Source: Topomyia yanbarensis (Eukaryota; Arthropoda; Insecta; Diptera; Culicidae). From it: 64,000 bases of DNA. A program made the position numbers and the translations under genes. Where the stretch lies: assembly GCF_030247195.1 (NCBI RefSeq), contig NC_080670.1, forward strand, positions 207,998,546-208,062,545, read 5' to 3'. Shown here in pieces: positions 35,208 to 48,255 of the stretch. Numbering within the stretch: position 1 is the first letter of the stretch; each line of letters begins with the position of its first letter. The notes beneath the pieces were generated by a model. That model saw only the letters and a list, made by a program, of their open reading frames with translations, was not told the DNA's origin and did not search any database.

Positions 35208-38200
35208 TTAGCGAGGTCTGAAAATGGTATTGCATCCAATATAAGGTATAGCTTAACAAATCATTTGATCTTTGTATTTTTGTGATAGGGAATCATCCTG
35301 CTGGCTTTTTTTTCTAAGAACGCCATTTACCATTCTGGAAATGATGAGTAAGGAGTCTCGCATAGAATTTTAATTTCGCCGCATAATTACATGAAGATGA
35401 AAAACGACTATTAGTTTTACTAAGATACATACTGAGGTTGCATGTAACGTTACTGTTCAAATAAATAACATGAATGCGCAATCGTGCATCGCTTTTATTT
35501 ACATTGTTGTACTCAAAAAAGCATACGAGCAAAATCGTTCCGGATGAAGGACATGTACGGCCTTCAGAAGTAATTTCACTGTACCGAAACGGCCGGCGAT
35601 GACACCTTACATTTGAAGCTTGTCCACATGATGTACTTAGTCGACGCGCACCGAGTAACCAAGTTTATTCGACAAACCGCTGACCCCGTATGATGAAATA
35701 TAATGTAGCTGATGGTATGCTGTTCGTAGTCTGCATAGAATCAAGCCAAAACATGAATAAAGATTATTTCATGTCTTAGACAAAGCCTGATTATTCTTCG
35801 TGTCAAGTGCTACCTGGATCCCTTGATGCAATAGACTAACTGGTTTGGAATGGCAATGTTTCAATATTTTGCACTATAGTCGATTTCGTGTCAGACAGTT
35901 CACAGTATCGCAACATAAGCATACTCCTGTCGTTGCCTTCGGCCTAAATCGCACAAATATCTGGTCCTGTGATGTAACTTCCGTTACCACTCAAACGTTT
36001 CCTAACATTTAGGACAGTTGATCGCCTTCCTGAACAGAAGATACGATCAAATCGTCGGAAATCTACCGTTACATAAGCTGGATCGTGTGGGTTTTGCATG
36101 GCGGATTTCTTTGCGGACTCTGATCACTGCGAAAGATGGTTAACGATGATGTTTTTGAAAAAATAGCTCATTTGGCATCTGCGGAAAAGAGGGGATTTGA
36201 TTTAAATTGGGTTGGTAGGTTAAATCTACAAATTTTCCTACCCAGAAAAATAAAAATCCATCGCTGAAACGGGATATTTTAATTTGTTTATATTATAATC
36301 CATTGCCGACTACGTTTATTTTCACAGAGCGCAGTGTTGCTTGAGAAATTTATTTTGTTTCGCTTCCGAGGGGCAACTCAATGTATTGGTAACTGGCGGT
36401 AAATGACTCGATCACTTTTTATTCGGGATATTTCATGAAGTGTCTAGTCGTGTCGTTGATACTACCGCTACGTCTCAATTGCAAATATGCATTTAATTAT
36501 ATTGCCATTTTCAGTCGCCTTCCTCGATTTGATTGTTGTTACGAAATCTGATCTCATTCGCTATTCCGGTCATAGGTACTGCATACCGGCGCGCAAGCAT
36601 GCCCCGAAATTTGACACCATTTACGCACTTTAGGAACCAGATCACGCCGCGCAACAGCAAAACGACGAGTTCAAGCCGTCGTATTTTCATTTCTTTTTTA
36701 TTTATGCTGGCTCCGTTTTGTAATTCAAAAGCGCCTCCTGTGTGTACTTTTCGGGGCTGACATCTGTGCATACAAAATACACTCCCTCACTCAACCTAAA
36801 AACCGATTGGAAGCAGGAGTTGGAATTCTGACAAAAACCAGAAACTAAAATAAATGCACTCACTCACTCGCACTATACACAAACACACTTGTGTTGGGGG
36901 TTGAATGTGGAATATGGCTGTTTATCTGACGACCGGTAGGCTTCATCGCAGCCAGGAGTGGATTGCGGAAGTGCAACGAAAAAAAAAAGATTTGTCACTG
37001 GTTTTGACGATGGCTTCAGCGGTGGTGACACATACGCTAGGATTCGATCTTTCGTTCCCCTTGAATTCGTTTCCCGGTCGGCTCGGAACACGGCAATTGA
37101 GACGTTTACCACGTGTCACTCTGATGATTGTTTAAATAGGACCAAGGGAAAACTACGGGAATGCGCTGGATGACAACTTCCGAGTGAAGTTTGTTGTTCT
37201 TCGTTGTATGTGCGTCTGCACTCGGTTGCTATGATTTGTGTGTAGTTTTATCACAGATATATGACACTCATTTTTCCATTCTTCATTTACAGCGTTCGAT
37301 TAAGTTCCATTTACACGATCCGTCAGTCTTCCGTCACTGATGCAGCACGTCGATCGACGGAATGTGAGAAGAGGTTACATGCAGTTCTTATGCAGACATT
37401 CATACACTACATCAACGGTATGGTACGGTTTGACGTACGGAATGTGTGAATGTGCACACAAAAAATGCATTTATTTTATTTTGACGTGACGAGCTGTATT
37501 CTGTTGACGGAAGCTGATGTATCACTTTTGTAGACTAAAACGGCAATGTGCCGTTCAATTAAAAAAAACTATCAGCACGTTAGTTGAAAAAGTCAATTTA
37601 CCCAAATTAAATTGAGGACCTCTCTCGTTTTGATGCATAATGTGCTACACAAAACCGTCTCCTTTCGATATGTACTGGAAAATTAGTGGATCGTTTTATA
37701 GTCACACCGAAATAATCGAAAGAGAAAGTAAAAGTAAGTAAAAGAGACTCTTAATGTGCTTAGGTCGCTTAAGTCCTATTGAAAACTTTCCCGAAATATT
37801 TAGTTCAAGTCATCGAGATATTTGACATTTGAAAAGCGCACACTGAGATCTCGCTTTTTTACATAATCGCCCTCGTCAAATTCCCTGCGTACACGATCTG
37901 TTTCCCTGCACATTTAAACGTCAAAAAGGAACTGTTAACGCAGCTGGATAAATCAATGGAGCTGACCAAGAACCACAACAGATATAGATGGAGAGTTGAC
38001 CGATTTATTGTAAGTACCCGTCTGGTTTCAACTACTATCCTAACCTGCCAGCTCACTCCATAATCACGTCAACTGACCACAACGCCCGTTGGCGAAGAAT
38101 TTTCAAAATTAGTCAATCTACCGTTGGTCTAATTATCATTCTTTAACTCGGGTAGGAGAAGTGCGAAATGAAAAGCACCGCTCTAGCTCTCTCTCGACCT

Positions 38201-39351
38201 CACTCGTAAAGGCGGCATCATTGCGCTGGCCAAGAACCTAACCTATTTACCGGTGTGGAAAATAGCGGCGGCGCACGGGACTGGCGGAGCTTGAGCTGAC
38301 GAATGGCTGGACCTAGAAGGCAGGCAGGCAAGCAGTCATTTCGCGCAAATTAAAGCCGGGGGAATTTCGGAGAAAATTGAATTATGGATAGCGGTTGGAT
38401 GGGGCGGCCCGACCCGGTACGTGTACGGTTCAGTCCAGTCCAGTCAAGTCGCTAATGAAGTTTCAGAAACGGTTTCATTTAATTGGCTGTGTAAGAACCT
38501 TTTTTCCCAGCTCTCTCCCACTCGTACGCGAAATGTATTATTCCATTCAATTAAAAGTTGGCACGTTCCCTAGGGCAGTTCGCTGTAGCCTAGCAACCGT
38601 CAATCAATGTTTTTTTTTCTGCTGTCACTTTGATCGCACTCATATTCATATATGGAAAGATCCAAACAGCTCAAAACGCACTCCCGTCTTCCGGTTTCAA
38701 TTCTGAGAAACCCGTCTCGAAGATCATTACGATAAACACACCGACCCGAGGAAATTTAAACAATAAGCAATCGAAGTCAATTCCGATCCGATCCGATCAG
38801 TCATATTGCGATTGTATACGATCGTTGCTTTTCCATCAACCACTTGACCGAAGGAAAAAAAAAGCCAACAGCTCTCGAAAACGGAAGGCGAAAACCAGAC
38901 GGATTTTCATTTAAACACATTCTTCAGTTTGGTCGTTTGTTTTCCTTCCCCTCTCGAAACTGCTTTCAAGTTGATATCCTGTTTATATTTAGACATTTGG
39001 TTGGTTGCTGGCTTTTGTTGATGATCTCGTCACGTCGTCACCCCTACTTTAGTCCGTCCTAAGTTTTGCTGGATTTCTGATAAATAACAGGAGGTGGACT
39101 GTTTTTGCTTCGCAAGCCCTCGGAGAGTTCCTATAAAACATTTCCAATGACCTTTGAAGTTAAACAAATATACTATTTGATATCAAAATACTTTAAGGAA
39201 CCAGATTTAATCGAATAACCACCTTTTTCGCAACATCTGCAAATCGCTTGCCAGTGCAGATAATTTTAGTATCTAATTTTGTCATTTTATTTGTTCTCGA
39301 TCGTAAAGAAAAATTAATATTCTAATCACAGTCATTTTTTGTACCTAAGTC
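35208..39351. other. Long non-coding stretch, few repeats
   Basis: About 4 kb without a supportable gene. A block near 37835-37925 (actgagatctcgc..., ...tttaaacgtcaaa) resembles 58255-58375. The region 38160-39000 is moderately GC-rich with short open frames lacking protein-like character. Part of this may be an intron or upstream regulatory DNA. Confidence 0.35.
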
Positions 39352-39464
39352 GTTTATGCTTGAAGCGAAACTGAGTCAGTTTCTAACCCCAATTTCTGTC
39401 AAAATGCATGAACTGACACCGGTTGGGATTAGAACCTGACTCAGTTTCGGGGTCAAGCAAAAAC
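39352..39464. mobile_element. Hairpin MITE, 113 bp
   Basis: gtttatgcttg...gaaactgagtcag...ttctaaccc pairs with gggattagaac...ctgactcagtttc...caagcaaaaac. It has no coding capacity. The target duplication is not clear. Confidence 0.65.
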
Positions 39465-41169
39465 GCCATTCGTTTTATGCACAGTTTGCGATATATTTTA
39501 TCTTCATTTTTTATTATCTTCATCCGGGTCAATTTGAATTACTAAAAATTTCCATGAAATCAAACAAAGATTTGAAAATTCCACTCTTCAGCTTGACGTT
39601 GATTAGTACACATTTGACATCTACCCAAACCGGTACAGTACCTCTACTCGTCGTTGATCACCAATCAAAGTAGCCTACGAAACAGTACGTAACTCCGCCG
39701 ACCATCTAATTGTAATGCAGTTTGTCGCTTGATGCGCGAGACAGAGGGAGATGAACGCAACACGTAGGTATTGTAGTTTGATACCCGTCAGGCTTTACTT
39801 GAAGCCGGCTGCGGCTGCGGTGCTGCCATCGTTTGCAGAGCAACAAGCAACTCGCCCCTTCTTAGCGCAGCACTGTTGTTGTTTCCTATTCAAGTTTCCA
39901 TCTCAAGCTCTGTGGCTCCTATGATGTACAACAAGCAGCTGGCTGGTCACTGATGTCCACGATGTGATTTGATATTTTCTTAAACGAAATAGACCAAAGC
40001 AGGCGGGTCGGCTGCAGTCCGCAACCAAGACGGGTGTGGGAAAATGATATCAGACCTTATACTCCGGGTACCGCGTTTGTGCTGCACCGCACCGTACCGT
40101 ACCCCGGTCGACGGGACCTGATTTCATAATCTTAACGTGATGAAACTACTGAATGTGGTTTCGGAAAAGAAAAGGGTAAACGAAGGGAAAAAGAAGTCCA
40201 TTCTGTCACCGAACACCGCTTCGATGGTTTGCGGCGATCACCGTTGAATAATCGACTTTAAACTATTGAGTCTCGTTCGTTTCAGGGAATATTCGTACAT
40301 TATGTAACGGAAAAAGTGGTCACATTTTCCATTTGAAATTGGATTTTTTTAACTTATTTGGCTTCCTCCTGTAATTCTCTTATAACTAAGCGACATAATT
40401 TACGTACGGTCCCTTGGTCCATTAGACATCGTTAGAGATGTCCCAAATCGAATCGAATCTGGCGCCAGCTTGAATAATGCGAATTGATCACCCACCAGGA
40501 TAAAGGACGAAGGATATTTCGTAAATTGGTATTCCGGTATGGGAATCAAAAGAGAAGCGAGATAAAAAGCGATAAATTTGACATGGCGCTTACCTTCTAT
40601 TTGGAACTTAGAATTGAATGGAACAATTGTGCGAAGCGATCCCAAAAGAACCCTCCTGCTGGGACACAAACCTGTTGCGGGGTTTGGGTGACACAGCCTT
40701 CGAAGAAAGAGCTGGCGGAAGTAGTTCTTTTGTTGAGTTTTGGGATTAATATGAAATTGAGGTTTTTTTCTATTAAGGTTTGCATCTTACTTTACATTTC
40801 AAAAATACAATTACATTTACAATTCAATATAGATAAAAACATAAATTGAATATTATTTCTATCGACTATCCTGGGCGCACTGCTCTTCGTTTTTTTGTTG
40901 TTTTTATTCTTTCTTGGCGAAAAATGGCCAAGTTTACCCTCTGTAGCTTGCTGAACTTTCCGTGTGCCGTCTCCCCGTGTGCTTGTGCTTGTGTTCATGT
41001 CGTCGTCGCTAGAGCTTTAATTTTCGCTGTTGGATGTTTAGTGATTTTTGTGTTTTCCAGTTACTCTGGTATAGCCGTCTTCTTTCTTGTTTATTTCTTC
41101 TCTAGGTATTTTAACTATTGGCTTGAGGATACCGTGCAATATTGTTTGTCTGGCGTTCATTTTTGACCG
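39465..41169. other. Non-coding stretch
   Basis: No supportable gene. Short open frames at 40400-40850 have no recognisable motifs. Confidence 0.35.
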
Positions 41170-41642
41170 CCTGTCTATGGCTTACCATAGTGTGCCGTCT
41201 GGTTACAGAACTGACACGTCTATCGAGGGTATGTGCATAGGCTTCTTTGTGTATAGTTAACACCTTCAGATGATCAGGCCTCGAAAGTCAAGTAAGACGG
41301 TATAGGCTGGTTCAGCTGCATTCGAACCTGCCGAACGCCGTTGAGAATGCCAGGGAAAAAGCTTCTCCAAGTGTCGTTAGTGACGGATTCCACTTCTTCA
41401 TACTTCGATATGAATGTTTCAATATGATTCGTACTAGTGTGCGGTGCCAAATCATGTAGGCGAATTTCTGTCCGATCTTTGTTCGACGTGTTACATGTTG
41501 TCTTCGCTATGAAGCTTTTGGTCTCGGCTAAGAAGTTGAACGTAGATAGTATTACTTGTCTCGTATGATGTAGCTGTATGTGTGAAACTTCTGTAAGAAC
41601 AAGTTCCATTTTCACTTTGATCGGCTGTTCTACCTCGCGCAC
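41170..41642 (-). pseudogene. Non-LTR retrotransposon ORF1 fragment with CCHC knuckle
   Basis: From 41642 downward: a region ending RLHDLAPHTSTNHIETFISK, then WRSFFPGILNGVRQVRMQLN and QPIPSYLTF, a conserved ORF1 signature preceding the zinc knuckles. After stops comes CQFCNQTAHYGKP, the first knuckle. A related piece in the opposite orientation lies at 44310-44575. The two are probably broken parts or copies of one family. No intact frame remains. Confidence 0.65.
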
Positions 41643-42299
41643 TGACGGTCTAAGACGGGTCTACGAAAAGTCAATCGCGATTGACTTAGTTCACTCGCAG
41701 TTAGGGTAAGGGAACTTTGCTGTGTCTATATGTTACACGGTAGAGCGGCCCGGCACGCTTTTTGACTTCTGATCTGTACGACATGACGGAGCCGACTGGG
41801 AAAATTGAGGTTCGTAGTGGCGTATAATAGTTTCTTAACCTTCATTACTATTCGTTTCGTTTACCTTAGATGGGCAATGCCCATTTATTCGCTTGAGATT
41901 TAATTTTAAATTGTTTCTTATATTAAAACTAAGCGGAAAATTGTAACTTCAAAAAATGTATCAACTCTCAAAGGCCACCCTCAAAATTATCATTATCATT
42001 CGGTCATTCACCCGTTAATTAAGTGTATCTATGGGTGGGTAGGTCTTGCCACGTTCGTTGTGGTAGATGTGGTCGTGGTGTTCCCCGTGGTGTCGGACCT
42101 GGGAAGGTCTTTCCAGCGCCGCTGCGGCATGGCAATGGGGTCACCCTTCTGGATGTCGAGCAATGCACCGATCTCTCCCCGACGCCAGGGTATTGTTGCA
42201 GAGGGCCCATTGGTCATGGTCGTTGGGATGTTGTTCTGGGAACTTCGATGGTAGTTGGGTGCACTAGGTCACCAGGAAGTGTCCCCTCAACTCTGAGGA

Positions 42300-44000
42300 G
42301 ATTGGCGGAGAGCCCGTGTTCGTTTGTTGGTGTTGGTTTATCTACGATCGTAGATGCCGGCATCTTTCAGAACAAGGAGGTTCGTTGGCTAGTATGTTCC
42401 GTATAGATTCCGCCAAACAAAATTTGTCGCCCAAGGTCCTCGAGCTCCTGGCAGTTGCAGACGGAGTTGCAGGATTTGCATTCTGGTGTTGGGATGCTGG
42501 AGAGGGTGTGTTCGTAGGTCATCCTGATGTGCCACACCCGTAGCCGGGAAAGTATCTTTTGGTTGTCCCGGACTGTCCAACTGTCAGTGGCCTCGGGATC
42601 TCCGCCGGTGGTGCAGATTGGTGTTGAAGTCCCTGTTGATATTGGTGGTTGGGGTCTCGTTTGGCGGGCTAAGTAAGGGGTATTTGTCACCCGAAGTCTT
42701 CTCGAGGAGGTTCAGTACCCGCTTGAAAGTTATTCTGGCTGCTTTCCAATGGAGTGCTTTGTAGTGACCCGGAAGTTAACTACACCGCTCCGTGGTATAA
42801 TGGCCCAAGAATAGCGGAGAGTCCTCATAGGTTTCGGCACATCAGTTCGATCCCGTAGAAGAGTTTACTGTGTATTAGAGATCATCCGAAATTCAGTTCT
42901 GTTTTGTGGTTATTTTTGGGATGGCGGGAGCAGATGTCCTTTATAAGACGTCGGAAGTGGGGCGTCATCGTTACGAATACGTAGACGCGCCTCCGTGCTA
43001 CCAGTGAAACGCGAGTTCATCATCAGAAGGAATAGCTCCACAGCTAGTATTGAACCTTGCGGTATTCCGTTGGTCTCGCTAGACTCCTGGGATAATGTTC
43101 AGCGTATACAGACCCTGAAGCGGTGATTGGTGAAGTAGTTTGAGGTCTTGAAGTACGTCTTCGCACCACACTGTGTTAAAGGCTTTTGACACGCCGAGGA
43201 TGGCAATGTCGGCGTGGAGGTTTTCAGATTTGTTCTTGTCCAACACTTCTCCGAGGCAGCCTAGGAGGGGTCCCATGCCGAGTTTCTTTCGAAAGGCGAA
43301 TCGTCATGGGTCTAGAGGTTTGTGGTCTTCCAGTCACGTGGTCAGTCGCCGGTTGACCATCCTTTCTAGGGATTTTCGCGGAACAAGACAGCAAGCTGAT
43401 TGACCGGAAGTCGCTAGGGCCACCAGTTCCCTGGCGAAGAAAAAAGTGGGCAGGGCTTTGTCAGCGGATAGGGATTGAAAGTGGCATCGTTGACGAATTG
43501 GTCCAGATATTATCCTTGGTGTTAGATATTTTTTTTGCTTGCGGCATTCCTGGGCATCCTGAAGTTCTGCACCTTTTGGCCCGATAGGGGGGTGGTTATG
43601 AAGGGTGTTTCCTGCAGAAGGCGGAGGCCTGTCCGACGGGCTTTGGTGTCGGCGACGACGACATCCGGGCTCCACCAGTGTATTTTTCGGTGTAGCGGTG
43701 CTCCACTGGTTCGAGGAATACTTTCTACCGCTGCGTTGACCAATGTGTCTGACAGTTCCGTCGACGAGTTTGTGCGGTCTCGGTATCCCCAGACCGATAG
43801 TTTGATTGGTTGTTTTCGCCTCTGTTTCCAAATCATGGAAAAGGGTCGACACCGGTGTACAGGTGTGTTTCTTGGACGGCGAGGCAGAGTGGCTCGGTGC
43901 GGACGGACTTTAGATCCCCGAGGTTGTTCCTTAGGCCGTTGATATTCCACTGGAGTGCAAGTGTGGAGTATCCTGTGGCAGGGTTTCTAGTTGTCGCGGT
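42300..44000 (-). pseudogene. Non-LTR retrotransposon ORF2 remnant (endonuclease start, RT pieces, RNase H tail)
   Basis: From 44000 downward: endonuclease opening (LQWNINGLRNNLGDLKS, then LCLAVQETHLYTGVD), then an internal deletion to the linker before RT (SIPRTSGAPLHRKIHWWSPD, then RRTGLRLLQETP). RT pieces follow: LVPRKSLERMVNRRLTT near 43340 and ADIAILGVSKAFNTVWCEDV near 43205, the latter covering the first catalytic Asp region, here with Gly-Val before Ser in place of the usual Asp. Finally there is an RNase H-type tail (SRLRVWHIRMTYEHTLSSIP, ECKSCN) near 42560-42440. GC content is clearly higher than in the flanks. The order matches one I/LOA-type element with many deletions; sequence below 42300 may be its 3' part. 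Confidence 0.65.
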
Positions 44001-44309
44001 TATGCCGAGGGCTACCTGGAATAGATTTGGAGTCGTGCGACTGTTCGTGGTGGGAGTAATGTGTTGTTGAACCTACCCGTAGAATAGGGGCTCGAACTCC
44101 TACCCCTACTTATTGTTGGTAGAAGATTATTTGTCCCTGCGGAACGCACATAAGAATTTCTGCTTATGGATCCATGCAGTACTGATTATATTCAAAAACA
44201 TCAATCAAGCAAAGTCATTTGCTTCGTAGAACAACTGGAAACACGTCGTCGAATGTAATGACGTTTTATACTGCATCCCAGTATATATAGACAATGACAC
44301 TATTAAAGT

Positions 44310-44620
44310 AAAACTACACGATCTGGCACCGCGTACTAAGGCTGTCTAACAAAACAAAAAACCTGGCGAGACCTTTTCCCAGGTTTACGCAACGACGTGC
44401 GTATGGTGAGAAAGCGTCTGAAAAAAAAAACTATTCCCGCTTACCTGCCCATCCAAGGCAAATCCAACCAAGGTGTTGCATGTACTCAGCAAACATTGGT
44501 TACATATCCTGGACAGATTCCTATGTGCCAATTCGGTGATCAGCCACTACACCACGAAAAACTACGTTTGGGGGGGGGGGGGGGTATGATGGGACCTTGG
44601 TGTTTCTGATTTGCTTGTAC
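44310..44620 (+). pseudogene. Non-LTR ORF1 fragment, plus strand
   Basis: Contains VKLHDLAPRT near 44310 and, after shifts, QQTLVTYPGQIPMCQFGDQP with LHHEKLR, the same ORF1 region seen at 41170-41642 on the other strand. A run of 15 G (44570-44584) ends it. Part of one knuckle is visible; the second Cys has been replaced by Gly-Asp. Confidence 0.6.
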
Positions 44621-44648
44621 GACGGAGGTGTTTTGGGGCACCTTGAGG

Positions 44649-45900
44649 TCACTTCAAACCATCTACGGTACTTGATATAGGCTGAAGAGGATTCTTCTGA
44701 AAAAGAAAACAAAGGAAAGCTGAATTGGCATAGCGATTACTTTTAAGAAGGTTTGCACGAGGGACATATAGGGGATATCGCGGCGTGTCATGATACAGGA
44801 ATCCTTTAACTAATATCTGGGTCATAATACCCGAAACATGACCAGACAATGCGTTCGGTGTCGTGATAAGTGTCACCACAAACGCAGAGACTAGATTAAT
44901 ATGTCCAAGTTTCACTGGGGAGTCCGTAACCTCGCATGATAAATTATTAGCCCTCCAGAGCAAGGAGAGACCATTTCGCAGGCAGCTGCATAGGAATATT
45001 TTTACCGAGGGGAGAAAGGTTATCAGGCGACTTTTGAGATGGTCAGAAATATCGAAATGTTCAAGAATTTCATTAATCCAGCACAGGGTTGTTTTTTCCG
45101 GTTGAAACATGGAATTTTTCAATGTCCCAGGAAGTGCTGGGAATTACTTTTTCTGATTGCCGATTTCCGAGACCAGGAGCTGTTTGTGTCGGCTTAGCCC
45201 CAGAACTTCCTCGAGCTGCTATTTCTGGAGGATCTGGAAGAAACACCTTCTGGCCTTTACAACGTAACTTAGAAGAGTAAATGCTCCTCCTCGTTCGATT
45301 GTCTTAAGTCACAGCAGAAGATGTTTTCTCCTAAAGATCAGAGTCGCTTTCGTCAGTAGACAAGTAAGTATAGATAAAGCGTTCACGTTTCGCATGTTGA
45401 AAGATCCTTTCCCCACAGTTGAGACACTTTTCGACAACCCTTCCACAGGAATCGCCGCATTTCTCACAACGAACCCTACATTGTTACAATGGGTGGCTTG
45501 TGTCCCAATTGTTTGCAATTAATGCAGTTTCTGACCCACGGAACCCAAATGCTAACAGGTTGACGACGTACATTCTCAACGAGGAGATGGTTAGGTAAAA
45601 CGTACTCGATATGAGTTTGAGTTGGCATAAGTCCTTTTACCATCAGCTGCGACTGATGCTGGATGCCATCATTTGCAGTTCAATATCTTTACTGGCTGAA
45701 GCATGGAATCTTCAAAACAGTTAATTCCACGATTCAGCAGATTCGCGCAATTGATACTCGATCCGGAAGCCACACCGTCGATTTTGACCTTGTTCGCTGG
45801 TACGTATACTCTATACTCCGTACTCGTAAACTCGTAGATGTATTCGAAAAAAAATCGCTTTGAAATTTTCCCTTTGAACGAAGCGAAATACAGATACAGT
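44649..45900 (-). pseudogene. LOA-like retrotransposon remnant: ORF1 fused by deletion to the RNase H tail
   Basis: From 45900 downward: YRVYVPANKVKIDGVASGSS, a block shared with the ORF1 remnant at 29647-30600; then knuckles in another frame (RCEKCGDSCGRVVEKCLNCG, near 45478-45415); then the ORF1 tail (HFDISDHLKSRLITFLPSVK, near 45055). Next, without the whole ORF2 core, comes CGDTYHDTERIVWSCFGYYD near 44870, which is the RNase H tail. Nucleotides 44790-44895 align with 2870-2935 of the inverted-repeat composite. A large internal deletion therefore joined ORF1 to the 3' end. Confidence 0.65.
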
Positions 45901-46422
45901 TTTGACAGACATGTAATTGTGGATGACAAAAATGAATTGTTTATTTCAATGATAATTGTTGCGTACTAACGTGACTCATTGTTGTGTTCCTACACAGCAT
46001 AATTCATAGCTAACCGTAATGCTGTAATTTTCTGGCAAGCCACAGAACTGCAGAAAGGTTGTGATTTACCCGGAAGAGAAAAAAATTAATGACTTTTATT
46101 GAATCTTTATCCCTACTAACAATCTCTCTCCACCCGTGAGACTTGTGGAGTTCCCACTACTATATTCGACGTCTAGCAAAAACAAATGTCAGACTAGCAT
46201 TCCTTCCCTTTCCTGCTGCGAACTACGTTCCGGCCTGGCCGGCACCGGTATCAATTAGTAATGATGTCGAATTCAAGGATTTTTCCGAACATATCCTGAA
46301 ATTTAGAATCTGTATTAGATAAACCCATCCAAGAAATAAAGATTGGTCGAAAAAAAAACCACTGAAAAAAAATTCTACTGAAACTTGGATTGTTTTCGCA
46401 CACTGTACCTTCAACACCAGCG
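45901..46422. other. Spacer
   Basis: No recognised feature; the last five bases (cagcg) form the left target duplication of the next element. Confidence 0.4.
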
Positions 46423-48255
46423 CACAGTGGTCCAGATTGCAAATTTAGCAGGAATTTTTACTTTTTGCTAAAATTAAACTGACTTAGCCTTACAACATGT
46501 TTGGAAAAGTTTTTGTACTTTGCAAGGCCCTTCTTTTTGTTTAAACCAATGCTAGGGTGGTTCTAAATTTAGCAATATTTACAATAGAACTTTTTAACGG
46601 TTTGAGATAGAGCTTTACTGTCTTCGATGAAGTTGTAGAGCAACACATTTTAGACAAATTTGCCGAAGACTTGCAAGCTCTAGCTTTTATATTTTCCATT
46701 GCACGAGAAATTCAAATGTAAGCTTAAGCGTGTTCCTTAAAAAACGGTTTTATTTCTATAACTTTGGAAGTTTTTATTTTACGCTAAAGTACCCTTTAGA
46801 CAACTTAAAGATTATTTTAGGGCGCATAATTTGCTTTCAAAAACACCAACTACTTAACTTTTTCCGTTTTAAAGTTATAAGAACTTTTATATAAAAAATA
46901 TAACTTTTTCAAATAGAATTATCTTCGATTCGGGCACTCAACATTGAATACTGTTGCTTTCATATCTAATAGCATGCTTTGTAGTATAGATCACCAAAAA
47001 ATGGCAAATTCGATATTAAAAATAAAAATATAAAAAGTATAGCTAGAGGTTCAATATATTAAGACAAATTGTTCTCCTTCAAAATATCTAAAAGTATTTC
47101 TAAAGTGATCTTAATGAAAAATCAAAACTGCAAAAGTTATACAAAGAAAACCATTTTTTTAAGAAACACCCTAAAAAATTTTTGGTAAATTTATTATGAA
47201 ATGAAAAGTATACGACATAGAGTGTCTTCGACAAAGTTTTTCAAAATTTCATTATCTTCAATTTTTATGGAAGACAATGAAACTCTATCTCGAACCATTA
47301 AAAGGTTATTTTTCTGATTTAAAAAAAAATAGAACCACCCTACCCACTATTTAAAATAATAGAAAAGTATTGTAAAGTGCAATATTTTATCATGAAAACG
47401 AAACTACATTTTTTATATTGTTCACCGTGAAAGTAATTTAAACATATTACAAAGAGTCAATTCATGAAAAAACCAAATTTTTAATATAACTTTCAGTTTT
47501 CATTTTTTTTTACAATTTATCCTTCAAATGTTTTCCAGAGTTTTTGAAGACGAACATTTTCTTCTAATGCATCAAAACTCTGGCTTTTATTGTTCAGAAG
47601 ATATAAGCACTTAATATTTCAAAAATATATTTTTTTAAATCAATTTTATGAAATTTAAAAAAATATCGTGTTCGCCATTTTTTGCTCAATTATAACTCTA
47701 ATCTTGACCTTATTTATAGTTCAAAAAGAATTATCTTTTATTTGCCCTAAATGAGTGATATTGTTATTCAAAACAACCCCATTTTTGGCGAAAAAGTGCT
47801 CATAACTTTTCAACGCAAATAGCTAGATATATAGTGCCATGAAACAAATTATTCGCCTTGAAACAATCTTAAAATTGTCTGAAGACTACTTCAGCTTTTA
47901 ATGAATACAGCAAAAGTTATTGGAATAATACTGTACTTCGAAGAAACACCCTAAGCTCCGACTTTAAATTTATTGTAAAATAAAAAGTATGACAGATAGA
48001 GCTTACATGTCTTCAGCAAACTTTTCCAAAATTTGTCGTTCTACAACTTCGCTGAAGGTCGTTTGGCTCTAGCTAGAATGATTAAAAAGTTAATTTTTTG
48101 ATCTTGGTAAAATTAGAACCACCCTAACTGTTGTTTTAACAAAAACAGGGGGCTCATAAACTACGAAAACTTCTCCAAAGACTTAATAAGGCTAAGTTGT
48201 TTAGTTTTAGTAAAATCTCAAAATTCCTGCTAAATTTGCATTCTGGACCACTGTG
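46423..48255. mobile_element. Large foldback element, 1833 bp, 5-bp target duplication
   Basis: The ends cacagtggtccagattgcaa and the inverse of the right end (ttgcattctggaccactgtg region) match. Pairing continues through gctaaatttagcaggaattt and gctagggtggttctaa against ttagaaccaccctaa. cagcg flanks both sides (46418-46422, 48256-48260). Inside, blocks such as aagaaacaccctaa and agtatgacag/agtatacgac recur as direct repeats near 47160 and 47940. There is no transposase frame. The superfamily is uncertain. Confidence 0.8.

Noticed and set aside
42780..42860. tRNA-like pattern (cgtggtataatgg ... agttcgatcccg)
   Set aside because: The segment lies inside a retrotransposon remnant, and acceptor and anticodon stems do not pair.
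44570..44584. Run of 15 G as a functional signal
   Set aside because: A homopolymer of this length at the edge of a dead element is more simply slippage or an assembly error.
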